This document shows, in pieces, positions 52,340 to 61,624 of a stretch of DNA of 64,000 nucleotides. This stretch comes from Flavobacterium sp. LC2016-01. Its GTDB lineage: Bacteria; Bacteroidota; Bacteroidia; Flavobacteriales; Flavobacteriaceae. Position numbers and translations under genes: made by a program. Where the stretch lies: the NCBI RefSeq assembly GCF_009711135.1, contig NZ_WMIC01000006.1, positions 310,001-374,000 of the forward strand, written 5' to 3'. The notes under the pieces are model-generated. The model did not search any database, was not told the origin of the DNA, and worked only from the letters and a program-made list of their open reading frames with translations. The first letter of the stretch is position 1. The number at the start of each line of letters is the position of its first letter.

Positions 52340-53101
52340 ATGATTCAACTATCAATAATTGGTTCCGGAAATGTGGCACAGCATTTAATCAAAGCTTTTG
52401 CGAAAAGTGAAGCTGTCGAAATTATGCAGGTATTTTCGAGAAAAAAAGAAGCTTTGCTTCCTCTTGTTGATGAACGTAAAATTATAACCGATTTTGCTTC
52501 TTTAAAACCTGCGGATTTGTACATTATTGCAGTTTCAGACAATGCAATTGCAGAAGTTTCGGAGCAATTTCCATTTGAAAATCGGCTTGTTGTTCACACT
52601 TCTGGCGCAGCTCCAATTACTACTTTGAACTTTAAAAACAGACGAGGCGTTTTTTATCCCCTGCAGACTTTTTCTAAAAACAAAGCAGTTGATTTTTCTG
52701 CAATTCCAATGTGTTTAGAAGCTGAAAATTCATCTGATTTTGATCTTCTTGAAAAAACAGCAGAGCGTATTTCAAATGCCGTTTTTGCAATAAATTCAGA
52801 ACAGCGAAAAGCACTTCACGTTGCAGCTGTTTTTGTAAATAATTTCACGAATCATCTATATCAGATCGGTCAGGAAATTTGCGATGAACACAATGTTCCT
52901 TTTGAAGTTTTAAAACCGCTGATTCATGAAACTGCAGAAAAAATCGGCACTTTAGATCCAACTGATGCCCAAACTGGTCCGGCAAAACGCAATGATACCA
53001 AAACTATTCAAGCGCATTTGGACTATTTAACAAATGAAAATCAAAAAAATATTTATAAAATTCTAACACAATCTATACAAAATAATGGCAAAAAGTTATA
53101 A
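52340..53101 (+). CDS. Rossmann-fold/DUF2520 oxidoreductase-like protein
   Basis: The 253 residues begin with a dinucleotide-binding loop IQLSIIGSGNVAQHLIKAF, so the start at 52340 must be right because the fold begins there. The C-terminal DUF2520 helix bundle has AAVFVNNFTNHLYQIGQEI and LDPTDAQTGPAKRND. Ketopantoate reductase-like relatives are related, but no substrate is established. It overlaps the KdsC-like gene by 17 nt and belongs to a cluster through 55751. Confidence 0.87.
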   Translation: MIQLSIIGSGNVAQHLIKAFAKSEAVEIMQVFSRKKEALLPLVDERKIITDFASLKPADLYIIAVSDNAIAEVSEQFPFENRLVVHTSGAAPITTLNFKNRRGVFYPLQTFSKNKAVDFSAIPMCLEAENSSDFDLLEKTAERISNAVFAINSEQRKALHVAAVFVNNFTNHLYQIGQEICDEHNVPFEVLKPLIHETAEKIGTLDPTDAQTGPAKRNDTKTIQAHLDYLTNENQKNIYKILTQSIQNNGKKL

Positions 53102-53612
53102 AGAAATAATGAATGACATCACAACATTTGTTTTTGATGTTGACGGTGTACTTACAGACAGTTCCGTTTTTGTAACCAATGAAGGAGAAATGCTTCGCAC
53201 AATGAATATTCGTGACGGTTATGCGATGAAAGCAGCGATTGAAAGCGGTTACAATGTTTGTATTATTTCTGGCGGAAGCAATGAAGGTGTGCGTATTCGT
53301 CTAAATAATTTAGGCATTACAGATGTACACTTAGGAACTCCTGATAAAGTGCAAACATTTAAAGACTATACAAATAGTAACAATATAAACCCAGAACAAG
53401 TGTTGTATATGGGTGATGATATTCCTGATTTTCATGTTATGAAATTAGTTGGATTGCCAACATGTCCTCAAGATGCAAGTCCTGAAATTAAAAATATCTG
53501 CCGCTATATTTCGCACGTAAAAGGCGGACGCGGTGCTGCACGTGATGTAATTGAACAAGTAATGAAAGTGCAGGGAAAATGGATGGAATATTTTAATGGA
53601 AAACACGATTAG
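53085..53612 (+). CDS. HAD-type phosphatase (KdsC-like)
   Basis: The 175-residue HAD phosphatase begins with FDVDGVLTDSS (nucleophile Asp) and ends with YMGDDIPDFHVM. The compact size with no cap domain matches the tetrameric KdsC group, which dephosphorylates KDO-8-phosphate for lipopolysaccharide. A close paralogue role is possible. It overlaps the preceding gene and is followed by UbiA after a 93-nt gap. Confidence 0.84.
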   Translation: MAKSYKEIMNDITTFVFDVDGVLTDSSVFVTNEGEMLRTMNIRDGYAMKAAIESGYNVCIISGGSNEGVRIRLNNLGITDVHLGTPDKVQTFKDYTNSNNINPEQVLYMGDDIPDFHVMKLVGLPTCPQDASPEIKNICRYISHVKGGRGAARDVIEQVMKVQGKWMEYFNGKHD

Positions 53613-53648
53613 TTAATTGTAAATTATGAATTGTTAATTGTAAATTAT
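53612..53648. repeat. Direct repeat between the KdsC-like and UbiA-like genes
   Basis: GTTAATTGTAAATTAT occurs at 53612-53627 and 53633-53648 (21-nt period). The first copy overlaps the KdsC-like stop codon. Confidence 0.7.
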
Positions 53649-53705
53649 TATTATTTGTAAAAAACCTTTGCCCCTCTGAACCACAAAACCTTTGAACCTC
53701 AAAAA

Positions 53706-54632
53706 ATGAAATACTTAAAACTCGTTCGTTATCAAAATTTACTGATGCTTGCTTTTATGCAGGTTTTCTTTCGTTATGCTTTTTTAAAACAGCAAAATAT
53801 TCCGCTTGCATTGGCCGATTGGCAATATGCATTATTAGTTTTAAGCACTGTTTTATTGGCGGCAGCCGGATATGTTGTTAACGATATTTTTGATGTGGCA
53901 ACAGATTCAATCAATAAACCAAATAATGTTATTATTGGGAAAGGAATCTCTGAAACCAGAGCCTATAATATTTATATCGGATTAAATATTACAGGTGTTG
54001 CAATTGGTTTTTACTTGTCAAATGTAATTTTGAGGCCAAGTTTTGCGACTATCTTCATTTTAATTGCTTCGCTGCTGTATTTTTATTCTACCAGTTTAAA
54101 GCAAATCATGATTTTGGGCAATTTTATTGTGGCGCTTTTATTGGCATTAAGCGTTATTATTATTGGTGTTTTTGATTTGTTTCCAGCAATAAATCCTGAA
54201 AATAAAGCACAAATGGCAAGCCTTTTTTCCATTTTAATTGATTACGCCTTATTTGCTTTTATGATCAATTTTATCAGGGAAATTGTTAAAGATATTGAAG
54301 ATGTAAATGGTGATTATAATCAAGGAATGAATACGTTGCCTATTGCAATTGGAATTGGCAGAGCTGCAAAAATTGCTTTAGGATTTGCAATTATTCCGTT
54401 TATACTGTCGTTGCTTTATATCAATACTTATTTCATGGCAAATAAGCTTTATATTGCCACATTATACGGTTTTGCTTTTGTTCTCGCGCCTTTGCTGTAT
54501 TTCATTGTCAAAATATTCAGCGCAAAATCTCAAAAAGAGTTTCATCATTTGAGTACAGTTTTAAAACTGATTTTGCTTTTCGGAATTTTATCAATTCTTG
54601 TAATTACTCTTAATATCAAGTACAATGCTTAA
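53706..54632 (+). CDS. UbiA-family prenyltransferase (geranylgeranylglycerol-phosphate type)
   Basis: The 308 residues have about eight membrane helices and the two Asp-rich prenyl-binding sites NDIFDVATDSINKPNN and REIVKDIEDVNGDYNQG. It lacks the MenA signature, and the gene is not in the menaquinone group. Flavobacterial relatives are commonly named geranylgeranylglycerol-phosphate synthase-like, but the acceptor is not proven. The gene overlaps maf by 8 nt. Confidence 0.83.
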   Translation: MKYLKLVRYQNLLMLAFMQVFFRYAFLKQQNIPLALADWQYALLVLSTVLLAAAGYVVNDIFDVATDSINKPNNVIIGKGISETRAYNIYIGLNITGVAIGFYLSNVILRPSFATIFILIASLLYFYSTSLKQIMILGNFIVALLLALSVIIIGVFDLFPAINPENKAQMASLFSILIDYALFAFMINFIREIVKDIEDVNGDYNQGMNTLPIAIGIGRAAKIALGFAIIPFILSLLYINTYFMANKLYIATLYGFAFVLAPLLYFIVKIFSAKSQKEFHHLSTVLKLILLFGILSILVITLNIKYNA

Positions 54633-55209
54633 AGAAAAACTAAAAAAATATACTTTAATTCTGGCATCAGGATCTCCTAGAAGACAGCAATTTTTTAAAG
54701 ATTTGGATCTGGATTTCGAAATTAGATTAAAAGAGATTGAAGAAGTTTATCCGCCAGAATTAGAAGCCGCTGAAATAACAGATTATCTGGCAGCTTTAAA
54801 AGCCAGCGCTTTTGATGGCGAACTCAAAGAAAATGAAATTTTAATAACAAGCGATACCATTGTCTGGCATCAGAATAAAGCTTTAGGAAAACCTAAAAAT
54901 GCCGAAGAAGCTTTTGAAATGATCAAATCAATGTCAAATACAACACACGAAGTATTTACATCTGTTTGTTTTAGAACAGAAAATACTTCGACCGTAATAA
55001 ATGATGTAACAAAAGTAACTTTCAATGCTTTATCAGACGAAGCGATTTTATATTACATCAATAATTACAAACCTTATGATAAAGCCGGTGCTTATGGCAT
55101 TCAGGAATGGTTTGGTTTTATGGCCGTAGCCAAAGTGGAAGGCTCTTATACCAATGTCATGGGACTTCCAACAGCTAAAGTTTACGAATATTTGAGTACA
55201 TTAGTATAA
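54625..55209 (+). CDS. maf: Maf-family nucleoside triphosphate pyrophosphatase
   Basis: Maf proteins hydrolyse dTTP, UTP or modified nucleotides to the monophosphate. The 194 residues have the family start ILASGSPRRQQFFKDL, the SDTIVWH catalytic Asp, GKPKNAEEAF and YDKAGAYGIQEW. It overlaps the UbiA-like gene and precedes MscS by 11 nt. Confidence 0.93.
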   Translation: MLKEKLKKYTLILASGSPRRQQFFKDLDLDFEIRLKEIEEVYPPELEAAEITDYLAALKASAFDGELKENEILITSDTIVWHQNKALGKPKNAEEAFEMIKSMSNTTHEVFTSVCFRTENTSTVINDVTKVTFNALSDEAILYYINNYKPYDKAGAYGIQEWFGFMAVAKVEGSYTNVMGLPTAKVYEYLSTLV

Positions 55210-55220
55210 AATTTACTTTT

Positions 55221-55751
55221 ATGTTTTCTTTTAAAGAATATAGCCAGGAAATAATTAGTACCCTAATTTTACTGCTGATTTTGATAGCGATGCGAATGAT
55301 CGTTTCAAAATTAATAAGACGTTACGCCAGCAGCAGTCAATTATTAGAACACAGAACAAATTTAGTTATCAAATACATTCATTTGTTAATGAACATTTTG
55401 GTTGCAATTTGCCTGGTTGTAATTTGGGGTGTTGATACTAAAGATATATTTTTTTATGTATCTTCAATTGCAACTGTAATTGGTGTGGCTATGTTTGCAC
55501 AGTGGTCCATTTTGAGCAATATTACTTCTGGAATGATTTTGTTTTTTTCATTCCCGTTCAGAATTGGAGATACGATAAAAATTCATGACAAGGACTTCCC
55601 TATTGAAGCAGAAATTGAAGATATCAGTGCTTTTCATGTGAACTTAAGAACAAAAGAAGGCGAAAGAATCATTTTTCCAAACAACCTTTTACTGCAAAAA
55701 GGCATTTCTATAATGCCTGTCCAATACGAGGACAAAGAGTTTTTTGACTAA
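55221..55751 (+). CDS. Small MscS-type mechanosensitive channel
   Basis: The 176 residues contain three membrane helices and the MscS pore and beta domain: FAQWSILSNITSGMILFFS followed by FRIGDTIKI and a C-terminal FPNNLLLQKG. It is shorter than E. coli MscS (286 residues), as it lacks most of the C-terminal domain. It would relieve osmotic pressure. Last gene of the five-gene cluster. Confidence 0.9.
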   Translation: MFSFKEYSQEIISTLILLLILIAMRMIVSKLIRRYASSSQLLEHRTNLVIKYIHLLMNILVAICLVVIWGVDTKDIFFYVSSIATVIGVAMFAQWSILSNITSGMILFFSFPFRIGDTIKIHDKDFPIEAEIEDISAFHVNLRTKEGERIIFPNNLLLQKGISIMPVQYEDKEFFD

Positions 55752-55861
55752 ATTTTGAATGGGAATTTTATAAACTTAATAGGAAAACCTAAAACGATAT
55801 TATTGATTTAAAATCTAATATTTGTTTAACCAATTAACGTTTATTCTAAATTCCACACAAA

Positions 55862-56962
55862 ATGACTCAGTTTATAAAATTGCCATTTTATGCAAAACTT
55901 TCCTGCGTATTAATCAGTTTGATTTCGTTTGCTTATATTTTTTGTATTGCCAAAGACGTGATCACACCAGTACTTATGGCATTTTTATTTGCTGTTTTAT
56001 TATTGCCCCTATTTACGTTTTTAAAAAACAAATTAAAGTTTCCAAGACATCTTGCAGCAATAATCTGTGTTTTGTTTTTTGCCGCCTGCATTATTGGGAT
56101 ATTGGTTTTTATTTCCTACGAAGTAACAGACATGGCAAATGACTTTGAAACAATTAAAAAGAATGCCAGTGTTTTTTTATCAGATATTCACAAATTTGTC
56201 AAAGAAAGATTTCATATCAGTATTGGCGAACAGAAAAAATACTTAGATACCGTTACCAAAGATTCTGTAAAAAATGGAAACGCAACAATTGGTTCGGCAA
56301 TTCTTTCCATAACTGATCTTTTGTTAGACTGCACTATCATTCCAATTTATACTTTCCTTTTTCTAATTTATAAAGACCATTTTATTCTTTTTTTGGCCAA
56401 ATTAATCAACCAAGAAAACCACTCTGCTTTAAAAGATATTTTGTCCCAAATTAAAGTTTCGATAAACAATTACATTGTTAGTCTTATTTTAGAAATGATA
56501 ATAGTCTCGGTTTTGACAAGTTTGGGGCTTTGGATTATTGGAATAAAATACTTCATTTTACTAGGATTAATAACTGGTCTTCTAAATCTTATTCCCTATA
56601 TCGGAATATTAATTGCCGGAATTATAACGGTTTTAGCTTCATTGACAGGATCTGGCGAAACCTCAATTATACTTGGAATTCTCGTAGTAAATATTATTGT
56701 GCAGCTTATCGATAATAATTTACTGGTTCCGTTGATCATTAATTCTAAAGTCGAAATAAATGCCTTTGTTTCTATTATCGGGATAATTGTTGGCGGAGCG
56801 GCAGCAGGAATTTCGGGAATGTTTCTGGCAATTCCGCTTTTGGCGATATTAAAAATTATTTTCGACAGAATTGAATCAATGGAAGCTTGGGGTTATTTAA
56901 TGGGCAATCATATGCCTAGAAAATTTACTTGGCGAATCCGCAGAGCAAAAGCTGTCAGTTAA
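55862..56962 (+). CDS. AI-2E-family (PerM-like) transporter
   Basis: The 366 residues have seven or eight membrane segments and the AI-2E signature region (LLNLIPYIGILIAGIITVL; AAGISGMFLAIPLLAILKI). Family members export diverse small molecules; autoinducer export is only proven for a few. A 110-nt gap separates it from MscS, with a near-consensus promoter (TAATATTTG, one extra base). Transcribed alone. Confidence 0.9.
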   Translation: MTQFIKLPFYAKLSCVLISLISFAYIFCIAKDVITPVLMAFLFAVLLLPLFTFLKNKLKFPRHLAAIICVLFFAACIIGILVFISYEVTDMANDFETIKKNASVFLSDIHKFVKERFHISIGEQKKYLDTVTKDSVKNGNATIGSAILSITDLLLDCTIIPIYTFLFLIYKDHFILFLAKLINQENHSALKDILSQIKVSINNYIVSLILEMIIVSVLTSLGLWIIGIKYFILLGLITGLLNLIPYIGILIAGIITVLASLTGSGETSIILGILVVNIIVQLIDNNLLVPLIINSKVEINAFVSIIGIIVGGAAAGISGMFLAIPLLAILKIIFDRIESMEAWGYLMGNHMPRKFTWRIRRAKAVS

Positions 56963-57047
56963 AAACCAGTTAATTTTAAAAATAGCTTTATTATTTAAAC
57001 TATATTCATATTGCAAACCGTATTAAAATAAGCGAAAAAGTATCTGA

Positions 57048-58880
57048 ATGTCTCCAAACAAAAAAATAGTCGTTTTCATTTTGTTTTGCTTTTTTTTACA
57101 AAGCATTCATGGGCAATCAGATAAGACAAAAAAAGATCCTGCTCAAAAAAAAGATACTACAGAAGTTTACAATAAGATTAGAAATTATTCTAAAAAAAAC
57201 AATTTTACCAAAGCACTTCACAAACTCTTTTTTAAAACAAATAAACCAAAAAAGAAGGAAGAACTTCTTGTACAAAGTGACACAGCAAATTACAATGGCA
57301 AAATTATTAGAAAAATAAACATTGTGACGCTAGATCCTTTTGGGCACTCGGTTGTAGATACAACGCAAGAACCAAAGAATTGGGGCGAAAGAACTGGAAA
57401 CCGTCTTCATTTAAAAACAAAAAAAATCGCCATTTACAATCTGCTCTTATTTAAAAGAAACAGTGTTTATGACAGTTATAAAGTTCAGGAAACGGAGCGT
57501 TTGATACGAGCCCAAAAATATGTAACGGCAGTTCGAATAACGCATCAATTAGCAGGTATGGCTTCAGATTCTGTTGATGTTACTATCAGGGTTTTAGATT
57601 CATGGAGTACTATTCCGAGATTTGCAATTTCAAGCAATCAAGTTTCTGTTGGATTTAAAGAAAAAGATTTTTTTGGAAGCGGTCAGCAATTAGAATATCG
57701 TTTTACGAATCGTTTTGATGATGGCGCAAACGGAAATGATGTTACCTATACGATTCCGAATATCAAAAATACCTACATTGGAACTACACTAAATTACAAA
57801 ATGGATCTCGATAATAATTATACTAAAAGTATCAATATTGAGCGCCTGTTCTACTCGCCTTTAACCAAATGGGCTGGCGGAGTTTATGTGGGACAGAATT
57901 TTAGAAAAGATACGCTTCAGGCTCCTGATATGTCTTATGCCTATCAGCCTTTTAAATATAATTTTCAAGATTTTTGGGCTGGAAAAGCATCCAAAGTTTT
58001 TGAAGATGATGATAAAGGAATCACCAATCTAATTGTATCAGGACGTTTTTTGAATGTAAACTACAGCGAAACGCCAACAGAACTCTACGATCCAACCAAT
58101 TTTTATTCAGATCAGAAATTAATTTTATCTGGAATTGGATTAAACACCCGTAAATTTATTAAGGACAATTATATTTTTAGAAACGGACAAACCGAAGACG
58201 TTCCTATTGGCCGGATTTATGGTGTAACCTTAGGTTATCAATATAAAAATCAAATGTGGAGGCCGTATGTTGGCGGTCAGTTTTCCTTTGGAAATTATTA
58301 TCGCCTCGGATTTCTTAGTGCCAATTTTGAGGCCGGAACTTTTTTCCACGATTCAAAAACTTATGAAACGGCGTTTTCAATAGAAACCAACTATTTTACT
58401 AAGCTCTATAGCATTGGAGCCTGGAAACTAAGACAGTTTGTGAACCCAAAAATAGTTATTGGCGTTAATCGAGAAGATATTATTGGTGACCAGTTAAATA
58501 TAAATGAAGCAAATGGGCTTGCTGGTTTTAACAGCGCTATTTACGGTACCAATAAAATGGTTTTATCATTACAGACGCAAACTTATTCGCCAAATGCAGT
58601 CTTAGGTTTTCGTTTAAATCCCTTTTTCAATTACTCAGTTGCCGTTTTAGGAAGTCCAAATAATGCAATGTCTCACAATAAAGCGTATTCTAAATTTACA
58701 CTTGGTGTAATTGTGAGTAATGACTATTTAGTATTCAGTTCTTTTCAGTTATCGTTGTCATATTATCCTAGTATTCCTTTTGAAGGAGATAACGTTTTCA
58801 AAACCAACACTTTTGAAACTACTGATTTTGGCTTAATGAATTTTGAGCTGTCAAAACCAAGAATTGTAGATTACAAGTAA
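57048..58880 (+). CDS. Outer-membrane beta-barrel protein with POTRA-like region
   Basis: The 610-residue protein has a signal peptide (IVVFILFCFFLQSIHGQ) followed by a basic linker and a POTRA-like region (IIRKINIVTLDPFGHSVVD; ETERLIRAQKYVTAVRI). The C-terminal 400 residues have alternating beta-strands that suggest a barrel (FFGSGQQLEYRFTNRF; GVTLGYQYKNQMWRPYVGG). This layout recalls BamA/TamA-like Omp85 relatives, but family membership is inferred. It probably inserts or exports envelope components. Confidence 0.8.
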   Translation: MSPNKKIVVFILFCFFLQSIHGQSDKTKKDPAQKKDTTEVYNKIRNYSKKNNFTKALHKLFFKTNKPKKKEELLVQSDTANYNGKIIRKINIVTLDPFGHSVVDTTQEPKNWGERTGNRLHLKTKKIAIYNLLLFKRNSVYDSYKVQETERLIRAQKYVTAVRITHQLAGMASDSVDVTIRVLDSWSTIPRFAISSNQVSVGFKEKDFFGSGQQLEYRFTNRFDDGANGNDVTYTIPNIKNTYIGTTLNYKMDLDNNYTKSINIERLFYSPLTKWAGGVYVGQNFRKDTLQAPDMSYAYQPFKYNFQDFWAGKASKVFEDDDKGITNLIVSGRFLNVNYSETPTELYDPTNFYSDQKLILSGIGLNTRKFIKDNYIFRNGQTEDVPIGRIYGVTLGYQYKNQMWRPYVGGQFSFGNYYRLGFLSANFEAGTFFHDSKTYETAFSIETNYFTKLYSIGAWKLRQFVNPKIVIGVNREDIIGDQLNINEANGLAGFNSAIYGTNKMVLSLQTQTYSPNAVLGFRLNPFFNYSVAVLGSPNNAMSHNKAYSKFTLGVIVSNDYLVFSSFQLSLSYYPSIPFEGDNVFKTNTFETTDFGLMNFELSKPRIVDYK

Positions 58881-59013
58881 AACAAAATATTTTCATTTTT
58901 TTATTATTTTTTAAAATTTTAAAAACATATTCATTATCAAATAATTACCAATATTCTAGCGCCCTAACACTCGTTGAACTGCTATTTTTATCCGACGAAA
59001 TGCATTCGGTTTT

Positions 59014-59021
59014 TATTTTTG
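59014..59021 (+). promoter_or_regulatory. -7 promoter element for the His-rich exported protein
   Basis: TATTTTTG lies 52 nt before the start codon. Confidence 0.55.
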
Positions 59022-59073
59022 GCACAGTATATGAATATTACTAAACAAGAGTAACATTAAAACTTTAGAAAAA

Positions 59074-59583
59074 ATGAAAACACTAAAAATAGCAATCGCC
59101 GGATTATTTCTTTTGGTTGCAAATGCCACACAAGCTCAAGTATCGATTAATGTAAATATTGGAACACCACCAGCTTGGGGACCTGCAGGGTATTCAGAAA
59201 TGGAATATTATTATTTGCCTGATATTGAAGCATATTATGATGTGAGAGCTTCTCAGTTTATTTATTTTGGAGGCGGAAGATGGGTTCGAACTACCTATTT
59301 GCCAAGACAATACAGAAACTATGATTTATACGGAGGTTATAAAGTAGTTTTAACTGATTACCACGGAAGAACACCTTATACTTATTTCGACCGTCACAGA
59401 GTAAGATATTACAAAGGGTACCATGGAGAACCTCAAAGACCATACAGACCAAGACCGGTTTACGGATACAATGATCGTCATGACCACAGAGATTACAGAC
59501 ATGATGATAGAAAACATCATGATAAACATGACAGACACGATCATGATGATCACGATGATCACCACGGACACGGCAGAAGATAA
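59074..59583 (+). CDS. Exported protein with His/Asp-rich C-terminus
   Basis: The 169-residue protein has a signal peptide (LKIAIAGLFLLVANATQAQ). The mature N-terminal 100 residues (YYYLPDIEAYYDVRASQFIY; GGGRWVRTTYLPRQYRNY) resemble a small conserved beta-rich family of unknown function. The last 38 residues contain 12 His together with Asp and Arg, which suggests metal binding. It is monocistronic with its own promoter and terminator. Confidence 0.82.
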   Translation: MKTLKIAIAGLFLLVANATQAQVSINVNIGTPPAWGPAGYSEMEYYYLPDIEAYYDVRASQFIYFGGGRWVRTTYLPRQYRNYDLYGGYKVVLTDYHGRTPYTYFDRHRVRYYKGYHGEPQRPYRPRPVYGYNDRHDHRDYRHDDRKHHDKHDRHDHDDHDDHHGHGRR

Positions 59584-59608
59584 TTACTAAATAACTAGTA
59601 ATCAACAC

Positions 59609-59643
59609 AAAAGAGTATCAATAGTATTGATACTCTTTTTTTA
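59609..59643. terminator. Terminator of the His-rich protein gene
   Basis: AAAAGAGTATCAAT and ATTGATACTCTTTT pair around AGT and are followed by T. Confidence 0.92.
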
Positions 59644-59752
59644 TGCATGCATAGTATTGTTGGTTTATGTTAATTTATTGCATAATGTTTAAAAATTATC
59701 TCCAAATCGATTATATTTATAACAAATGTCTTATTTTAATATTAATGCACCT

Positions 59753-59760
59753 TATATTTG
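59753..59760 (+). promoter_or_regulatory. -7 promoter element for the LVIVD lipoprotein
   Basis: TATATTTG lies 27 nt before the ATG at 59787 and inside the region a longer frame (from 59667) would translate, which settles the start. Confidence 0.65.
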
Positions 59761-59786
59761 CACAATATTTTAAATCACAGTTGATT

Positions 59787-61409
59787 ATGAAAAATAAATT
59801 CTTTCTATTCGCCTTATTAACTACGTCACTTTTTATTTCATGTGACAACAATGATGACAATTCTGGAAATCAAGCGACAGAAAATGGTATTACAATTAAT
59901 AGTGATGCTACTTCTTTAAGCAAAAGGCTTGATTATACTAACTCTGGAGTTTTATCAATCACTAACACTTCAACTGCAAAAGGATTAGCAACTCAAGCTA
60001 CAACTGATTTACCTTTAGTTCAAATTGCCGAAGTAAATCCGCCAACAGACAGTAATGGAAGAACTTTACAAGCAAATCATGTTGCTGTAAACGGAAACTA
60101 TGCTTATGTCGCATACACTATGATGGGTGATGTTTACTCTGGTGCAATTGACGTTATTGATGTTACAGATCCTTACAAGCCAAAATTACTTACATCAGCA
60201 TTAATTGCTAATACAGATATTACGTCGCTTACCTACTCTAACGGAAATTTAATTATTGCCGGAGCAAAAGATATTGATAAAGATGCAACTTTAACAAATC
60301 CTGCAATTGTAATCAATATGCAGTTAAGCTCTGGAATGCTTACAGATAAATACACGGTAACTAAACTTGAAAGCAAAGTTACTACTGATGTTGCTGCAAA
60401 CACATCATCTTATTTTGCTGTTACTGGTGATACAGGAAGTTTATTCAAAATAAGCAATACGACTAAGGAAGTAACTTCAAAAGTTGCTGTTCAAGATTTA
60501 CGTACTGTCGCGCTAAGCGGTGACAAAATTGTTACTTTAAGCGGAACAAAAGGGGTAAATATTTATAATGAATCATCTCTTGCGCTTCAAAAATCATTTG
60601 CAACAAGCAATGATGTTAGTGGTGCAAAAAGAACCGTAGATTTTGACGGTACAAAATTATTAGTATCTGAAGGATATAATGGTTTAGGAGTTTATGATAT
60701 CAACAGCGGTTCTAAATTACAAACCATTGGATTAGCTGCTGCTGGAGGAGATAATGTTACTAACGCTGTTTCTGTAAACGATGGTTATGCGTTTGTTGCA
60801 AACGGTGCAGCTGGCTTAAATGTTTACAAGTCTGGAACTACGCTTGGTTTAGTTGGAACTGTTGGAATCACGGGTTCATCAAACTACGTAAAATCTAGTG
60901 GAAATTATATTTATGTTGCAAGCGGAAAAGGCGGTTTAAAAATCATTAAGATGGAAAAACCAAACACAACTTTCGCAAATTGCTCTTCATACGGAACTTA
61001 CAACCAAGGAAAGGATTTAATCTTAAATTCTAACGAAGTAAAATCATATAATGGTTCTACTGCAATTAACTCTATTATTGTTAATTCTGGAGGTGTTTTA
61101 ACACACTGCGGATCAATATCTGTTCAAAATACTTTGATTTTAAACAGCGGCGGAACTTTTAATATGACTGGAACTTTGGCTCAAGGAAAATACCAGCAGT
61201 CAAACCCGACAGAACTTATTATCAATAGTAACGCTTTATTGCAAATTGAAGGTTCTGTAGTTATCTGGGGCGACCTAAGATTGAACAGCGGTGCAAAAAT
61301 TAATTTTATTGGAAACAATTCGTCTATCACAATTTACGGAAAAGTGACTAAAAACAGCGGTGTTACTATCACTGGAACATATAATGACACAGAAAACAAA
61401 TTGAAATAA
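59787..61409 (+). CDS. LVIVD-repeat lipoprotein with beta-solenoid C-terminus
   Basis: The 540-residue protein begins MKNKFFLFALLTTSLFISC, a lipoprotein signal with lipobox FISC, followed by DNNDDN. An LVIVD-type beta-propeller follows (VDVIDVTDPYKPKLL-like blades; LVGTVGITGSSNYVKSSGNY). The last 120 residues repeat IIVNSGG-, LILNSGG- and LRLNSGA-like rungs, suggesting a beta-solenoid. It is probably anchored in the outer membrane. No T9SS tail was found. Confidence 0.87.
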   Translation: MKNKFFLFALLTTSLFISCDNNDDNSGNQATENGITINSDATSLSKRLDYTNSGVLSITNTSTAKGLATQATTDLPLVQIAEVNPPTDSNGRTLQANHVAVNGNYAYVAYTMMGDVYSGAIDVIDVTDPYKPKLLTSALIANTDITSLTYSNGNLIIAGAKDIDKDATLTNPAIVINMQLSSGMLTDKYTVTKLESKVTTDVAANTSSYFAVTGDTGSLFKISNTTKEVTSKVAVQDLRTVALSGDKIVTLSGTKGVNIYNESSLALQKSFATSNDVSGAKRTVDFDGTKLLVSEGYNGLGVYDINSGSKLQTIGLAAAGGDNVTNAVSVNDGYAFVANGAAGLNVYKSGTTLGLVGTVGITGSSNYVKSSGNYIYVASGKGGLKIIKMEKPNTTFANCSSYGTYNQGKDLILNSNEVKSYNGSTAINSIIVNSGGVLTHCGSISVQNTLILNSGGTFNMTGTLAQGKYQQSNPTELIINSNALLQIEGSVVIWGDLRLNSGAKINFIGNNSSITIYGKVTKNSGVTITGTYNDTENKLK

Positions 61410-61470
61410 TTTTTCTGTAATCCTAAGAAAATACCACATGATTTAATTCGTTAAATCAATTCTTTAAAAA

Positions 61471-61506
61471 AAATGCCATCAGAGATCATTTGATGGCATT
61501 TTTTTT
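61471..61506. terminator. Terminator after the LVIVD lipoprotein
   Basis: AATGCCATCA and TGATGGCATT pair around 9 nt and are followed by eight T. Confidence 0.92.
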
Positions 61507-61587
61507 GTGGAGTAGTTTTTCTTAAAAAAGGAAATCAATAACCAAACATTAACAATTCATTTAAATAGTCTTCAAAAATATAATTAC

Positions 61588-61595
61588 TATTTTTG
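61588..61595 (+). promoter_or_regulatory. -7 promoter element for the PIG-L gene
   Basis: TATTTTTG lies 29 nt before the start codon. Confidence 0.55.
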
Positions 61596-61624
61596 ATGCA
61601 CTTTCAAAAACACCTAACCACGCT

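Noticed and set aside
59291..59608. Minus-strand frames opposite the His-rich protein
   Set aside because: They are antisense shadows of a CAT/GAT-rich coding sequence and have no start signals.
59667..59786. Longer N-terminus for the LVIVD lipoprotein
   Set aside because: The -7 element at 59753-59760 lies inside it, and the lipoprotein signal starts at 59787.
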